Shown here piece by piece: positions 1 to 9,490 of a stretch of DNA of 27,500 bases (positions within the stretch are counted from its first letter, which is position 1; every line of letters begins with the position of its first letter). Source of the stretch: Chrysomallon squamiferum (Eukaryota > Mollusca > Gastropoda > Neomphalida > Peltospiridae); contig CM022671.1 in the NCBI GenBank assembly GCA_012295275.1, positions 30,303,750-30,331,249 on the forward strand, given 5' to 3'. The translations under genes were made by a program, and so were the position numbers. Under the pieces are notes generated by a model, which had not been told where the DNA came from, ran no database searches, and saw only the letters and a program-made list of their open reading frames with translations.

Positions 1-341
1 AAAAACAAAACAAAACAAACCCAAAAAAAACCCAACAAGTTTAAGAGAGATCATGTCCATTAACCATTTAGCATAGCGCTCCACCGTACAATAGTCTTTT
101 TGTACCGTAAATCATTGTCGGCTACAAACGTGATACATTTTACAATTACAAACATCGCTAATGGTTTCACACCGCAGAGGCCCCTACTCAAAGCAAATCT
201 TTGGGGTGTTGCTCCCACTTGGGGTCAGCCGAGAACGGACACGGAGAGAGAGAGGCGGGCAGTCACGCGTCGGATCGCAGAGTGCCAGCAGACGACTGTC
301 CCGATTTAATGGAGATGTTTCGCCGAGCAGTGGAGCTAATC

Positions 342-353
342 GCCGCCATCTTG
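342..353. promoter_or_regulatory. YY1-like motif
   Basis: GCCGCCATCTTG matches the classical YY1 site, which often sits just downstream of transcription starts in animal genes. It is only a motif match. The nearby CpG richness supports it, but no linked gene is visible. Confidence 0.35.
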
Positions 354-1149
354 AATTTTCAAAAGGGCAAGTGATTACCGGGCCCTAATTTACGCTTCGT
401 AGTGTGATATCAAAGGAGAGCGAGGATCATTCTGAAGAGAGATCATAAAGGAACAGAGTTCGTTTATTAAGTTGTGTTTAACGTCACTTAAAAGATATCA
501 CCTTTATAGACGTCATTTGCTTGATGGACCGTGTAAAAGTTTTTCGGAAAAAAAAAAAAACGAAAAAAAAAAAACGTAATAAAATTCGGACACAAAGCAG
601 ACGGTTCCTAACGTCATTAGCGCTCATGCGCGATGACCCCCGACCCCGAATAAGATGATGATCCCTTAATCATAAACAGCAGTACCAGTGCGTGGCAAAA
701 AGACACAATAGTGTCGAAGGAAATTAGGCGAATTTGCCTCCAATCAGCCAGTGGCTTGCGACCCGGTGTTAGCGGACACATCTGCTCAAAAGCAAGCACT
801 TGATCTTTGCGCAGGTACATTGTTCGCGCGGCGAGAGCCACGTGTCTACAAAGCTTTCTTACTTACTTCCATTTAACACAATTTGTTCTTTATTAATTAA
901 GCTTCATTTATCACCTCGATTGAATGTTGCAAGTCGATGTGGCTCATTAAATGTCACTCTCATTGTGGTCGAAATCGAGAGAGCTCGCGAGAAGCCGAGA
1001 TATAATTAGGGTATAAAGTAATAAATTCGACATTTTAAACTTCGCGACTAAAAGAAAAGCGAAAACTTCGAAATTTTGTGTACAGGTGTTCCCCCCCCAA
1101 AACAAAACCCCCTAACATGGATCAGTGAAAGCCCGTGAGACAATGGGTG

Positions 1150-1157
1150 TGACGTCA
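1150..1157. promoter_or_regulatory. CRE palindrome TGACGTCA
   Basis: A perfect 8-bp cAMP-response element inside the longer palindrome GTGACGTCAC (1149-1158), next to GC-rich sequence. CREB/ATF-family proteins bind this motif. Function here is inferred. Confidence 0.35.
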
Positions 1158-1440
1158 CGACCGCGGCATATGCTGAAAGGTAAAAAGCGAGTTTTGTAGT
1201 TATTTGACACTTTAATCAATAGTTAACGAGCTAGCTGAACCCGTTCTGTTTTAATTGTGGGTCGTTTACCGTGCTGAATGGTACGTCGTAATTTAATAGC
1301 ATTCTGTAAGTTGATCCATCGTATTTTGGGTTTTTTCTGGAAATGCACACCTAATGCACTATTGACTGGTGAATCAAAAAATTCAATAATTAATATATTG
1401 TCTGCATGTTGTAATTGAAAGAGATGGCGAAAGACAGAGG

Positions 1441-1542
<102 letters not shown>

Positions 1543-1597
1543 GAACATATAGAGAGGACGAAAGTGACATGGCAAAACTCAAACGAAGAATGTAAGC

Positions 1598-1701
<104 letters not shown>

Positions 1702-1769
1702 CATATATAGCTGGAAAGTCAGGCATATTAAGAGCGTAGAACAGACATAGAGAGAGAACGTCGGACAAA

Positions 1770-2912
1770 TAGAAAGAAAATGTGTGTTTTAGTTATTTTA
1801 AAATGTTTTGATTTTAAATATTTCCTTTGATCCAATTATAGTCGAAAAAAGAAAATCACATACAAGAAAAAAAAATAATAAAAAGGACTACAAGAACAAT
1901 AAAATACAGAGGGTAGAACAAAACTTAGTAAGTAAAAAAAGAAAAGTAGAAAAAAAAAATAACAACAACAACAGCAAAAAGAAAAAATTGGCAACGTAAG
2001 AAGTATATGAAAAAAAGAAGAAAAACAAAAAAAATGAAAGAAACAAAATGATCTAAACGGTCTGGGGCAATATGTCTTCTATCATAAATCAAAAAAAAAA
2101 TAAAAATAAAAATAAAAAAAATAAAATCCAATTCATATAGAACGCCATAAAATCGAACTGAGCTTATAATTTTTAGAATAAACAAAATTAACGTGAAGTT
2201 TACTAAATTTCCCTGTTTGATTTATATTAAGCGACAGAAGGCTTTTTGCCTGTTGGTAATCCACCTCTAATTGGCACTGCGAGTCATCGCCTTTTATCTC
2301 ACGAACCCCTGCTTAGGCCACAGATTTCACGAAACATGGGAAAAAAAAAAAAAAAAAAAAAAAAACCGGTGTTGAAACGAACTCATTTTTCTACGAGTGT
2401 GAGTGAAATACATACATATTATGCAATCTATCGGTGGATGTAATCGGCCGATTGGCCACGCTCAGTACATCATGATGAATAACGAAATTGGAGCGAAATG
2501 AATAATGGATCAGAATGCTTTGAAAAGGTCCTGTTGTTCGGCAGGTAGTAGTTGAAAGAGTAGAGTGTTGATTTAGCGATAAAAAAAACACATAATAATA
2601 ATCAAAAAAAAGAAAGAGAAAAAAAAAAAGCTCTGTGTGTGTTTTTTAAATGATTAAAAGAATGATAAGAAAGAAGTAGGGAAAGGCAGGTAGTTAGTTA
2701 GGAAGCAGGAAGAAGGGAAGAAGGAAAATATGTTTTCGTAAAGAGAATTTTGTTTTAAATGTGTTAAATAAATGGTGTAAGATAAATTCCAGTGTTTCCA
2801 TTTTGACGGTAACGGGTGTGCGTGTTGTGTGTGTTTGCGTGTGCTTGTAAAAATTAATTGTGCATGTGTCTATATGTCCGTGTGTGTTTGTGTATGTATA
2901 TATATGTATGTG

Positions 2913-2914
<2 letters not shown>
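1770..2914. other. A-rich low-complexity interval without a gene
   Basis: 1800-2130 is very A-rich on the plus strand, with AAT and AAC-type runs. 2341-2366 is a pure 26-nt A tract. From about 2810 to 2914 there is a degenerate GTGTGT/TATATG tract that leads into the next GA array. No coding signal, RNA gene or transposon terminus is recognised. Confidence 0.7.

Positions 2915-2996
<82 letters not shown>
2915..2996. repeat. (AG)n microsatellite
   Basis: Pure AG array of about 82 nt, preceded by a degenerate GT/TATG tract. It is the third GA-orientation array on the plus strand. Confidence 0.95.
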
Positions 2997-2999
<3 letters not shown>

Positions 3000-3540
3000 C
3001 ATAAAAAAGAGGGATAAAGAGAAACAGCACGGAAAAACGTATTTTGCCGTTGCATTTACCTTAATCTTTTGTTTTCGTTGGATTGCATAGCACTAATTTA
3101 AGCTGTTAGGTCTTTCTAACACCTTCCCTTGTTCTGTTATTTTACGTATTCATAAACCTAATTCATTCATCCCATTATATTTCCTTCCATCCATCCATCC
3201 GTCCATCTATGTAATCAGCCACTCATTCTTCTCATCTTACTTTCATTGGGTCATCAAATCTTATTACAGATAATAATAATAAACAATAAATAGAAAATTT
3301 CATTTATCTTTTATTAAATTATTTTGGTCCATACAGTTTCATTAGAACAAGTCTATGTTTGTGAACTAATTTTTATTTGTACATTTTATTTAAACAGCCA
3401 ATGCATTTTATTTAAACAGCCAACAGAAAAACAACACAGTAATAATAATCAGTCATAATATGAAGACATGATGAGTTGGACCATGATGTCTCAACAGAAA
3501 TCAAGTTAGGAAAGCTTTTCTTGAGATACGATTTTATGTA
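3000..3540. other. Intergenic or intronic sequence with a short direct repeat
   Basis: No coding or RNA gene is seen. A 20-nt segment containing TTTATTTAAACAGCCAA occurs at 3382-3401 and again at 3404-3423, a two-copy tandem repeat with a 22-nt period. A small CCAT run lies near 3187. If the left AMDHD1 gene is intact, this is part of the intron after its exon 4. Confidence 0.5.
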
Positions 3541-3568
3541 TTAAGAAATTAGTAATTCTATCTCTCTT

Positions 3569-3696
<128 letters not shown>

Positions 3697-3771
3697 CTGA
3701 GTGAGTGAGTGAGTGTGTGTATGGATGTACGTTTGTTTCAACCCTGGTACAAATGCATGCTCACAGCTTAC

Positions 3772-4049
3772 TTTGGTACGGCGTGCGCTCCGCAAAAAGT
3801 ACTAGATATGTCGATGGTGATTTCGTTTCTCGCTTTTTCTATGACCTTCAACATCTTAACCTCTGTGTCAACATCGAGTCCATAACCACTCTTACACTCA
3901 ACCAGAGTAGTTCCTGAGCGAATCATGGTCACCAGGCGATGATGAAAAAGTTCGTATAACGTCTGCTCGTCAGCGTTTCTAGTATGTTCTACGGTGAAAT
4001 GTATCCCTCCGCCGGCCTTGTGAACTTCCATGTACTTGGCACCAGCTAA
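3772..4049 (-). CDS. AMDHD1: AMDHD1 (imidazolonepropionase) exon 4, left copy
   Basis: Imidazolonepropionase hydrolyses 4-imidazolone-5-propanoate to N-formimino-L-glutamate, the third step of histidine breakdown. It is a cytosolic zinc amidohydrolase. Read on the minus strand, this exon starts after a TTTTTCAG acceptor with LAGAKYMEVHKAGGGIHF and runs through TTLVECKSGYG, both highly conserved in the family and part of the substrate pocket. It ends AHAVPK, at a GTAAGC donor after two bases of a codon. The entry phase (0) matches the end of exon 3. The next expected exon, carrying the HGDEL metal and catalytic motif, is not found to the left within this window. The downstream intron is therefore at least 3.7 kb or the gene is broken. 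Confidence 0.93.
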
Positions 4050-4280
4050 CTGAAAAATGTGACTTCGTTTTTAAAAAAAACCTGTTACACAGTTCAGTGT
4101 AAAGTACCAAAATCAATCATTCAGAATAATAATTGAAGCAATAAGGTCAACTCCCAATGAAAAAAAAAATAGTACAGCTAGCTGGTATTGTACCTCTAAA
4201 CAAAAGCTCATGATACAAGCCACTAAATTCAAGTTGTTGCCACAACACCCAATGAGCAGTATAATCAGTGACTGTTCCTG
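4050..4280. other. Intron sequence, nothing recognised
   Basis: AT-rich intron of the left AMDHD1 gene between exon 4 and the retroelement remnant. No further feature is seen. Confidence 0.6.
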
Positions 4281-4284
4281 AACA

Positions 4285-5010
4285 GACTCAAAAGAACTGG
4301 CTTTGATAAACTGAGGAAATCACTCCTGAGGCTACATACGGCAAACTGCCAGACAAAATCCATCAAGTTAGCACTGGATCTAAAATAAATGAGTGGAAAT
4401 TGGAGGAACTGGAATATACATCATGGAAGTTAAGGCTCTCTCGTTCGTGATGGTGCCAACATCATCAGCACCAGAGAGAACTGCTCACGTGTCGTCTTTC
4501 TCTCTCTACCCTCCCAGCTCTTGAAAAGAACAAGCCAGACAAACTTTCAGAAGCCTACATCCAACCAAGTCGTGTTACAATGGATTCCTGTCACTGTGGC
4601 ATACCTGAAAACGAGAACGCAGACAGACTGGCAAAACTAGTTATAAATAATGAACAGGAAGATAACTGGTTGACATATGAAAAGATGAAATCCCATTGTA
4701 GATGTCTCTATAGACCTCCGGAACAAACCGATGACTATCACCTGCTATCCCGTCATGAACAAATAATTATTTTCCTATTAAGCACTGGACACAACACTTC
4801 AACCAGCACACGCACAAGAGTTTCCGACTGGCATCTTCTTCCATTTGCTCCTGTGGAGAATCCATAAACCTACAACAGCTGAGGGAGACCACCTGGACAA
4901 CTACAACAACTCTCCCAAAAAAAAGCTGTATGACACAAGAAGTGATCTACAGAGAACAGCAACGTTCATATTCATTGCTGGCTTTCATTATAATATCATG
5001 CAAGGTATTA
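4285..5010 (+). mobile_element. Non-LTR retrotransposon remnant: RNase H C-terminus
   Basis: Conceptual translation gives the C-terminal tail typical of RT-RNase H polyproteins of I/Jockey-like non-LTR elements. It contains QWIP, then CHCGIPENENADRLAK (the GHCGIPGNExADxLAK signature of RNase H), a region YHLLSRHEQ...LLSTGHN, a Cys motif ICSCGES, and a final KLYDTRSDLQRTATFI. These pieces fall in different frames, with a one-base loss between QWIP and HCGIP and another shift near 4840, so the copy is dead. The upstream RT domain is absent. It lies antisense in an AMDHD1 intron and is followed by a short-unit repeat that may be its 3' tail. Confidence 0.8.
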
Positions 5011-5245
5011 TTATGACATATGACATAATGTGATCCAAAATTTCTTTGTTATAACATGATGTGATACGAAATATAATAAATATAGTTATAATTTAATGTA
5101 ATGTAATGTAATATACTACAACATATGACATAATGCAGTATAATGTAATATAAACAGCAAAGCACAACATAATGTAACATAATATAACATAATATGACAT
5201 AACATAACATCATATAATATAACATAAACAAATTCAGTATAATAT
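4990..5245. repeat. Degenerate pentamer repeat (ATAAC/ATAAT/GTAAT)
   Basis: About 250 nt built from 5-nt units such as ACATA-ATATA, GTAAT repeated three times near 5097-5112, and CATAA repeats near 5190-5230. It starts at the end of the RNase H remnant. Several non-LTR clades end in short tandem units, so this may be the expanded tail of that element. That link is inference. Confidence 0.7.
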
Positions 5246-5329
5246 TAATCAGTAAGTCGTAATACATACTAAGCCACAAGGCCAAACATCATAGCAGCTA
5301 GTAATATTTTAACCAAAGTCTTATCATTA

Positions 5330-5335
<6 letters not shown>

Positions 5336-5415
<80 letters not shown>
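5336..5415. repeat. (CT)n microsatellite
   Basis: Pure CT array of about 80 nt inside the intron between AMDHD1 exons 3 and 4. Confidence 0.95.
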
Positions 5416-5418
<3 letters not shown>

Positions 5419-5555
5419 CGTGTGTGTATATGTGTACACGTACTTAAATACATAGTAACATACTTCTTTATTTTTTATTTTTTTTTGTTTTTTTAATTTG
5501 TTGTTTTTTGGGGGCTTGTGTGTTTATATTTTATGACGGTGTACAAAAGAGAGAC

Positions 5556-5620
5556 CTTCATTGCAAATTCGTGAACTCGATCACCTGCCCAGACGGGATG
5601 TGTGTGCGCATCTACAAAAC
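5556..5620 (-). CDS. AMDHD1: AMDHD1 exon 3, left copy (HxH metal motif)
   Basis: A 65-nt exon flanked by a TTTCAG acceptor and a GTCTCT donor. With one base carried over from exon 2 it encodes GFVDAHTHPVWAG followed by DRVHEFAMK, the amidohydrolase DAHTHP signature. The two histidines ligate the catalytic zinc. It enters in phase 1 and leaves in phase 0, matching exon 4. The phase-1 entry also shows that exon 2 as written is one base short. Without the lost base the frame runs straight into a TAG in this exon. Confidence 0.92.
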
Positions 5621-5639
5621 CTGAAACAGAAGAAAACCT

Positions 5640-5957
5640 TTTATTGTACATAAAGATGTTTTATGTATTTATTTATGTATTGATTTATTGATTTATTTAT
5701 TTATTATAATTTTTAAAAAGGTGCACCAAAAAACCCAACCAAAAAAAAAAAAAAAAAAAAATGAAAATCCAAAGAGAAAAGCTAACAACAACCATAATGG
5801 TAATGCTGATTTTGCTGATGATTATAATGATGATGATAATGATGGTATTACTAACAACAGTTAATAACAACAAATAATAATAATAATAACAATAATAATA
5901 ATAGTATTGATAATGATGATGATTCTGGGTAATCAAATAATATTAACTGTTCCTCAC
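5640..5957. other. Intron with AT-rich simple sequence
   Basis: TTTAT/GATT tetranucleotide-like sequence (5660-5705), a 20-nt-class A tract near 5741-5760 and imperfect AAT/GAT repeats (5815-5925). No coding potential. It lies in the intron between exons 2 and 3. Confidence 0.6.
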
Positions 5958-6063
5958 CTGGAAGAACACATTTTCCTGTTGCATCAATCGTGCAGTCAAA
6001 ATCGTGTCACTGTATTTCTCCTTAATGACGTCATCATCGCCTAAATCATCGATGGTCCCCTCA
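5958..6063 (-). CDS. AMDHD1: AMDHD1 exon 2, left copy, with one-base deletion
   Basis: The exon lies between a TCCTTCAG acceptor and a GTGAGG donor. The first part reads EGTIDDLGDDDVIKEKYSDT, matching the family N-terminal beta-sandwich (compare the human DGLIKAIGPADVI pattern). The second part matches only in another frame, FDCTIDATGKCVLPG. The switch falls at the four-base A run on the plus strand (5998-6001; TTTT on the coding strand), where one extra T would restore a continuous product and the phase-1 exit that exon 3 needs. Exon 1 ends in phase 2, which fixes the entry frame. The exon is 106 nt, and 107 is expected. Either this copy is a pseudogene or the base is missing from the assembly. 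Confidence 0.88.
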
Positions 6064-6868
6064 CTGAAGGAGAAAGAAATAATAATAAAGTAAACCTGTA
6101 AGGATTTTATTTGTTTATGAAAAGTACTCTTTTCTAACAATAAAGTATAATTATAACATAAAAAGCAATCGCGAAAAATATGTAATCTGTCATTGCCATG
6201 TCTTTGACGTGGACCAGTTTTTGTTTATTTATTTATTTATTTTATTTTTTACTTTTTTATTTTTTTATTTTTATAAAGAAAGAAAGAAAACAAACACCCT
6301 ACCAAACAAAAATCCACAGGTCAAACACTAATGTGACTACAGATATTCAGTAAATTTTTGGTTTATATGAACATGTATACGTGATAAATAATGATAATAA
6401 CAAAAACAAACAAATAAAGCAGTATTTTATAAATACATAGCTTAGTCATCTCTGTGAATTAGACTTATACTTATGAAAAATATTATTTTTATTACGATGT
6501 GTATTATTCATTAGTTATGTCTTACATCAACCAGACACCATTATTTTGGCAATACAAAGACTATGAAAAACAGTTTGTGCGAAATGCATACAAAAAATTT
6601 AATTGCTATTAATAAAAAGGTGAAAACAAAAGAAAAAGAAAAAGAAATTAAAATGAAGCTATGACGTGACAAGTTTCTTATTATCCTACGATAAAGTTTT
6701 CATTTACATATTTCATTTACAAGTAAATTCTATCAGCAGCTGATTTAAGGGGGAAAACCCTTTCGAAATTAAAGACTGTAGAGTTACGTCCCTCTCATTT
6801 AGAGCTGCGTCCCTTTAAGAGTAACGATTATACTTTAGATATTATTTTTAAGTAAGTAAATAAATAAA

Positions 6869-6879
6869 TATTATTATTA

Positions 6880-6917
<38 letters not shown>
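6869..6917. repeat. (ATT)n microsatellite
   Basis: About 49 nt of ATT units with one T-rich interruption, inside AMDHD1 intron 1. Confidence 0.9.
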
Positions 6918-6920
<3 letters not shown>

Positions 6921-7009
6921 CCCAGTAGCCAGTTTGGCATATAATGATGTTGATGATGATAATAATAAAACATATATATATTTATGTATATATGTATATA
7001 TATGTCTCT

Positions 7010-7178
<169 letters not shown>

Positions 7179-7322
7179 CTGTCTCTCTTTCTCTATCTCT
7201 GATTTTCTTTCTTTGAATATTCAGATGAATAACGCAGCTTCAGAACACATTTTACTATTGACTATAACCTGTACAAGATATGCGTATTCAATTACAAAAA
7301 GCTAATATCAATTACAGCTGAC

Positions 7323-7471
7323 CTGTTGACGACAAGACTAACTCCTTTTCCATCGCTCCCTTCTAGAATGGCGACATCTTGCGAAAGTTTTCCGCACAGA
7401 ATGCGTGCACGCGTATCTGTAATTTGCACAATTTGTCTCGCAGACTTTATTAACAGTTTGCACTTCCTCAT
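7323..7471 (-). CDS. AMDHD1: AMDHD1 exon 1, left copy (N-terminus)
   Basis: Encodes MRKCKLLIKSARQIVQITD, then LSQDVAILEG and VSLVVN, matching the start of imidazolonepropionase (LLLENAQQVV...LAVLEG...LVV in vertebrates). I chose the ATG at 7471-7469 because family members start just before the LL(I/L)xxAxQ(I/V)V strand. The frame stays open upstream to an ATG at 7609, so an extension of about 46 residues, or a further 5' exon, cannot be excluded. The exon ends two bases into a codon at a GTCAGC donor. Joined to exon 2 this gives SEGTIDDLG, in register with the family. Confidence 0.9.
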
Positions 7472-7756
7472 ACCTGCAGCTCCTTTGTCATCTGACACAG
7501 TAAACACAAACTGAGAATATTCAAATCCACGTAATGAGGTCGTGATAAAGCGATACTCTTTGTGGTTATCTTGCACTATTTCTCTGTCTACCAACGTCAT
7601 AGTTGACACTGTTCTTCCGATGTATCCTATCTACTCTGTGGTATAATATTATACCTAGTTCCGCCTGATGTTAAATTTCGTCAAAGTTACGTTGTTAAAA
7701 ATGAGAATTCGAAAAACAAAGAGGGAATGTGAATATTATGCTGAAATGGATTATAG
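7472..7756. other. Upstream flank of the left AMDHD1 copy
   Basis: It is open in the AMDHD1 frame up to 7609, then AT-rich. No TATA box or CpG cluster stands out. If the 7471 ATG is the true start, this holds the 5' UTR and core promoter, but nothing decisive is visible. Confidence 0.4.
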
Positions 7757-8422
7757 ATAAAACGTAATTTCATTCGACCAAAAACCAACCCAATAAAAAA
7801 CTCCAACGCCACTCATGAAAAAAAAGGAAAGAGAAAATGAGAAAAGGAAAAACAACAACAACACGGACAATAAACAACAAGAAACAACAAGAACTACAAC
7901 AAACCTCCCCCCAAAAAACAACAACAACAAACAAACAATGACCGAATAGAAAAAGAGAAAGAAAGAAAGAATTAGAAAAAACAAAACAATAATACACAAA
8001 TAATACCATAAGTTTTATTATTGTGTTATGGTGGACATAACACAAATATATTTGTCGTTTTGTTATTTCACAAACAATTTTACTTTATCACGAGTGAAAA
8101 AAGATTAAGTGCAAGCGACCCCCAGGTTGAAAAGCTAAGAGCTAATCTAACTGAATACGAGATAACGAAAGTTCACCAAATCATCAGGTAAGATTAAAAA
8201 TAAGCTGCTGGATACTAAATAAAGGTTAGTGAATAATAGAACACCTCATTTACCTTTAGATTAGTGTGTGATATAAAGCTTGTGTTATATATTTATACAC
8301 AGATACATAACACACCCACACAAACACATACATACACATTTTATAACCTGTTTTATATACGTATGTACATCTGTGTGTGGACGTACATGTTCGTTTGTGT
8401 GTGTATGTCTGTCTGTCTGCAC
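7757..8422. repeat. Tandem duplication, unit 1
   Basis: The first of two head-to-tail copies. Each starts with an A-rich, CAACAA-containing stretch (AAAAAACTCCAA...), passes a shared block with TATTTCACAAACAATTTTA and CTAAGAGCTAATCTAACTG, and ends with GTATGTCTGTCTGTCTGCAC. The copies are non-coding. Long Phe/Leu minus-strand frames through them come from the A/CAA bias. Unit 1 lacks most of a small hAT-like element that unit 2 keeps. Confidence 0.9.
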
Positions 8423-8433
8423 TTATAAATTAT

Positions 8434-9200
8434 GGATAAAACCAATCCAATAAAAAAAACTCCAACCCCACCCATAAAAAAAAAAAGGAAAGACAAATTG
8501 AGAAAAGAAAAAATAACAACAACAAGGACAATAAACAACAAGAAACAACAAGAAATACAACAACCCCCCTAAAAAAAAACCAACAACAACAAACAAACAA
8601 TAACCGAATAGAAAAAGAGAAAGAAAGAAGTAGAAAAACAAAACAATAATACACAAATATTGGCATAGTTTATTTATTGTGTCATGGTGGACATGCGCAA
8701 GATAGAGCCTTTTACAAATATATTTTTCACTTTACTATTTCACAAACAATTTTACATTATCACGAGTGAAAAATGATTAAGTACAAGCTAATCCACTGGT
8801 TTTCAACCTGTTTCCTACCGAAGAACGATCTCCCGACCCCTCAAAAAGAGGCTGGCGACCCCTCTGGAGGTCGCGACCCCCAGATTAAAAAGCTAAGAGC
8901 TAATCTAACTGAATACGAGATAACAAAGATCATCCGTTTTGTCTGACACAAGTTCACCAAATTATCAAGTAAGATTAAAAATAAGCTGCTGGATACTAAA
9001 TAAAGATTAGTGAATAACAGAAAACCTCTTTTACCTTTAGATTAGTGTGTGATATAAAGCTTGTGTTATATATTTATACATAAATACATAACACAACCAC
9101 ACAAACACATACATACACATTTTATAACCTGTTTGTATACATGTACATCTGTGTGTGGACGTACATGTTCGTTTGTGTGTGTATGTCTGTCTGTCTGCAC
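8434..9200. repeat. Tandem duplication, unit 2
   Basis: The second copy of the 7757-8422 sequence, about 100 nt longer because it keeps a 104-nt hAT-like insertion (8794-8897) and small extra segments near 8695 and 8930. The two units abut through the GTCTGTCTGTCTGCAC end of unit 1. Confidence 0.9.
8794..8897. mobile_element. Small non-autonomous hAT-like element (MITE) with 8-bp target duplication
   Basis: The left end CACTGGTTTTCAACCTG and right end CAGATTAAAAAGCTAAG are imperfect inverted repeats; unit 1 has CAGGTTGAAAAGC at the right end, a better match. Perfect 8-bp direct repeats AGCTAATC lie at 8786-8793 and 8898-8905, the target-duplication length of hAT transposons. The interior has a GGTCGCGACCCC-type palindromic motif seen in many short hAT-derived elements. 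It has no coding capacity. Confidence 0.7.
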
Positions 9201-9490
9201 GTATAAGTGTATTTATGTGTATACTTGTGTTTACTGAATGTATGTGGTGTGTATGTATACATATCTACATACAAGGATGTTTTCATAGCCGCACGGTAAT
9301 GTCGTCGGTTTTCGGAATGCGGGTGAATGTGTAACTTACACCTGACGAGGTTTGTGAAGTCTTGACAGGACTTTGTCTTCCAATGCGTTCCCGAACATTG
9401 ACTATATTCTTAACCAGACTACATAAGACAGAGAAGGTTCAAATCCTAAACTGCATACACATTCACTCATGTTCATGTATATACATGTAT
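9200..9490. mobile_element. Possible tRNA-derived SINE relic
   Basis: A Pol III B-box-like GGTTCAAATCC sits at 9436-9446, and TAGCCGCACGG near 9288-9298 resembles an A box (TRGCNNAGYGG) with two mismatches. The spacing of about 140 nt is too long for a simple tRNA promoter, and no tail or target duplication is seen. The 9289-9450 segment has more CpG than its surroundings. Weak call. Confidence 0.25.

Larger units (their letters stand above)
1..1200. promoter_or_regulatory. CpG-bearing promoter-like region, no gene recognised
   Basis: This stretch has visibly more CpG than the AT-rich sequence to its right and no reading frame I recognise. It holds several classical promoter-proximal motifs: a YY1-type GCCGCCATCTTG at 342-353, an E-box CACGTG at 839-844 and a perfect CRE palindrome TGACGTCA at 1150-1157. 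The frames open at 100-309 and 161-388 look like chance ORFs in GC-richer DNA. I infer a possible promoter or 5' untranslated exon of a gene lying mostly outside the window. The direction is unknown and no TSS can be placed. Confidence 0.35.

Noticed and set aside
7751-8666. Pairs of Phe/Leu/Val-rich minus-strand frames resembling membrane proteins
   Set aside because: They arise from A-rich/CAA-rich plus-strand sequence in the tandem duplication; there is no start context or homology, and the frame changes between copies.
9436-9446. tRNA gene at the GGTTCAAATCC B box
   Set aside because: No cloverleaf can be folded around it; the A-box-like motif is about 140 nt away. Kept only as a weak SINE relic.
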